In this document: piece by piece, positions 21,556-22,568 of the stretch
Layout of the letters: every line of letters begins with the position of its first letter
Numbering within the stretch: position 1 is the stretch's first letter
Notes under the pieces: generated by a model
Told to the model about the DNA's origin: nothing
The model's database searches: none
What the model saw: only the letters and a program-made list of their open reading frames with translations
DNA from: a virus
IMG/VR virus record: IMGVR_UViG_3300035034_004337
Coordinates: 1-22,568 of that record
Strand: one strand, 5' to 3'
DNA: 22,568 nucleotides
Position numbers and translations under genes: made by a program

Positions 21556-21624
21556 GGAAGGGGTGCTGCAAGAACAAGTGTCCATAAGACATTTGAATAA
21601 GGCTCTAAACCTCTCACCCCTTCC
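21556..21624. promoter_or_regulatory. Long-range hairpin in the leader of the 21136-21537 gene
   Basis: GGAAGGGGTG (21556-21565) and CACCCCTTCC (21615-21624) are a perfect 10-bp inverted repeat with a 49-base loop. On the minus strand this lies immediately before the chosen start codon and could occlude it, so it may regulate translation. No known riboswitch is recognised. Confidence 0.4.
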
Positions 21625-21777
21625 ACGAGTTTATAAAAATTAAAATGTTGTGTGTGTATTAGACACTTATTCTCTCAAGGGCAAATATAGTGCCACAAGT
21701 GTATAGTAAGAGTTGATTAATGTGTAAGTAAATGGTTGATGAATATTTTTTTTATCTTTGGAAAAAAATAAAAATAC

Positions 21778-22155
21778 ATGAAAGCAATTACAATTTATAT
21801 TTTATTAATCATTCCATTTTTAAGTTTTAGCCAAACGGATAGTGTAATTACACACCAAAAAACGGGTAAATCAATTGTATTAAAAGAAAGCAAATTTTAC
21901 GATTATCAAATCCAAAAAAATAAAGCAGCCATAGAATTAGAAATAAGCGCTAGTTTGTTAATTTACTCCCAGGTGGTTTTGTTAATTGGAGGGGCTTTAA
22001 TAGGTGTAGGTTATGCTATTGAGAATGAAAAAATGGCAGTAGGTGGAAGTGTAGTTATAGGTTTTTCAATTCCATTAACAATTGGCTCAGGATTTAAACT
22101 CAAAAGTGCTTCTAAGAAATTGAGAGATGCGTCTTTTTATGAAATCAATAAATAA
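21778..22155 (+). CDS. Hypothetical secreted/membrane protein
   Basis: A 125-aa protein with a signal peptide (MKAITIYILLIIPFLSFS, cleavage likely before QTDS), followed by a charged region and two Gly-rich hydrophobic segments (LLIYSQVVLLIGGALIGVGY and GGSVVIGFSIPLTIGSGF). It resembles many small Bacteroidota envelope proteins rather than a phage structural protein, and it lies on the opposite strand to the neighbouring late genes. A TATCTTTG -7 element at 21753-21760 gives it its own promoter, with a TTG 14 bases upstream. It is probably a lysogenic-conversion or cargo gene; alternatively the window passes into host DNA here. Confidence 0.72.
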   Translation: MKAITIYILLIIPFLSFSQTDSVITHQKTGKSIVLKESKFYDYQIQKNKAAIELEISASLLIYSQVVLLIGGALIGVGYAIENEKMAVGGSVVIGFSIPLTIGSGFKLKSASKKLRDASFYEINK

Positions 22156-22232
22156 TTTTAAAACAAATGCAAGGGCTGCGCCTGTTGCTTTACTTTTTCT
22201 TTTTGATGCGCTTATTTAGACGTTAGCCACAA
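22156..22232. other. Short intergenic hairpin between convergent genes
   Basis: The gap between the rightward gene and the next minus-strand gene holds GCAAGG...CCTGTTGC (22169-22188), a bulged hairpin with a GCTGCG loop, then a T-rich stretch and a terminal ACGTTAGCC (22220-22228). It may be a terminator for either gene. The GTTAGCC box is reminiscent of integron attC right ends, but a matching left box is not found. Confidence 0.3.
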
Positions 22233-22406
22233 TTAAAAATCCAAAAACTCTGTTCTTCTATTGTATTTTAGCATTTTATTTACAGTTTTAATCCTTTTTT
22301 TATTTTCAATTGCAAAGTCATCGCTTTGTTCGCCACCACTTCCACCGCACATAATTATATTTTCTTCTGCCATAGCAAAAAAGGCTTGAAACTCCTTTTC
22401 GCTCAT
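22233..22406 (-). CDS. Small hypothetical protein (57 aa)
   Basis: A short frame starting MSEKEFQAFFAMAEENIIMC and ending YNRRTEFLDF. It contains a Gly-rich stretch (CGGSGG) and a basic helix (KKRIKTVNKMLKYNRR). No known family. It begins 14 bases after the stop of the gene running off the window's right end, so the two are probably cotranscribed. Short length keeps confidence moderate. Confidence 0.5.
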   Translation of the reverse strand: MSEKEFQAFFAMAEENIIMCGGSGGEQSDDFAIENKKRIKTVNKMLKYNRRTEFLDF

Positions 22407-22420
22407 TTTTAAAGTTATCG

Positions 22421-22568
22421 TTAATTAAAGAAAAATCGGTGCATTTCATTAGTGTCACTTTCCGCAGCTATTAAATAAGGTCGCAATTCCAACGCACCGC
22501 ATATTTCTAAATAAACACCTAAAGGCATTGGAGTTTCTTTTTTAAAATATCTGATCAATGTTGTCACA
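22421..22568 (-). CDS. Partial hypothetical protein, cut by the window end
   Basis: The last 48 or more codons of a minus-strand gene, open to the right edge and ending RPYLIAAESDTNEMHRFFFN. The visible part is soluble and mixed alpha/beta (KKETPMPLGVYLEICGALEL). The 5' part is outside the window. No family can be named from this fragment. Confidence 0.55.
   Translation of the reverse strand, partial: VTTLIRYFKKETPMPLGVYLEICGALELRPYLIAAESDTNEMHRFFFN

Noticed and set aside
22156-22232. Integron attC site
   Set aside because: The GTTAGCC end is suggestive, but no complementary left box is present and no integron integrase is seen, so it is kept only as a weak hairpin feature.

Overview
The window is an AT-rich piece of a temperate tailed-phage (siphovirus-like) genome from a Bacteroidota host. 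The host assignment rests on three things: promoter-like TAnnTTTG -7 elements next to the divergent regulator genes and one rightward gene, very AT-rich ribosome-binding regions, and phage proteins in the style of Bacteroidota phages (toprim primase-helicase fusion, S49 protease-scaffold fusion, TP901-type tape measure). No rRNA, complete tRNA, IS element or CRISPR array was seen.

Layout. (1) 1-766: mostly non-coding, with two strong hairpins (a possible small RNA), one small minus-strand gene, a 62-bp structured repeat and three TTGCAGTA repeats. (2) 767-8939, all minus: head and packaging module. Transcribed right to left, it holds three small unknown proteins, the S49 protease/scaffold, the probable major capsid protein, a Lys-rich protein, a probable tail or decoration protein, a terminator, an unknown basic protein, a phospholipase-D-like protein, an HTH small-terminase candidate, a terminase-associated protein and the large terminase. 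(3) 8940-9254: gene-free region of GTGCCAA/TTGGCAC repeats around an AT-rich core, ending in a strong terminator hairpin; a candidate replication origin or operator array. (4) 9255-11201, minus: accessory cluster of a RadC-like JAB protein and four small unknown proteins, with repeated leader elements. (5) 11219-14929, minus: 1064-aa primase-helicase, a small protein and a Cro-like HTH regulator, facing a rightward HTH repressor (15029-15409) across a divergent promoter/operator region. (6) 15410-15616: an attP-like site with a tRNA-Ser 3'-end core flanked by paired arm repeats, followed by a rightward tyrosine integrase (15617-16771). (7) 16768-21537, minus: tape measure, HK97 gp10-like protein, holin-like membrane protein and an unknown protein. 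(8) 21778-22568: a rightward signal-peptide membrane protein and two minus-strand hypothetical genes (one cut by the window end), of cargo or host character.

How it fits together. The two HTH genes form the lysis-lysogeny switch; the leftward arm drives replication genes, the rightward arm the repressor and perhaps the integrase. The attP-like site looks intact and has phage genes on both sides, which suggests the sequence represents an unintegrated (circular or packaged) phage genome rather than a prophage cut at its att site. No portal, tail-tip or endolysin gene was found, so the window is only part of the genome; if it is circular, these would lie between the two window ends. A TGTCCTTTTTTA box recurs upstream of four structural-module genes and is a candidate late-gene control element.

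Most notable for follow-up: the attP architecture, the GTGCCAA repeat region, the late-gene box, the perfect 62-bp repeats, and the duplicated leaders with a tiny overlapping upstream ORF.
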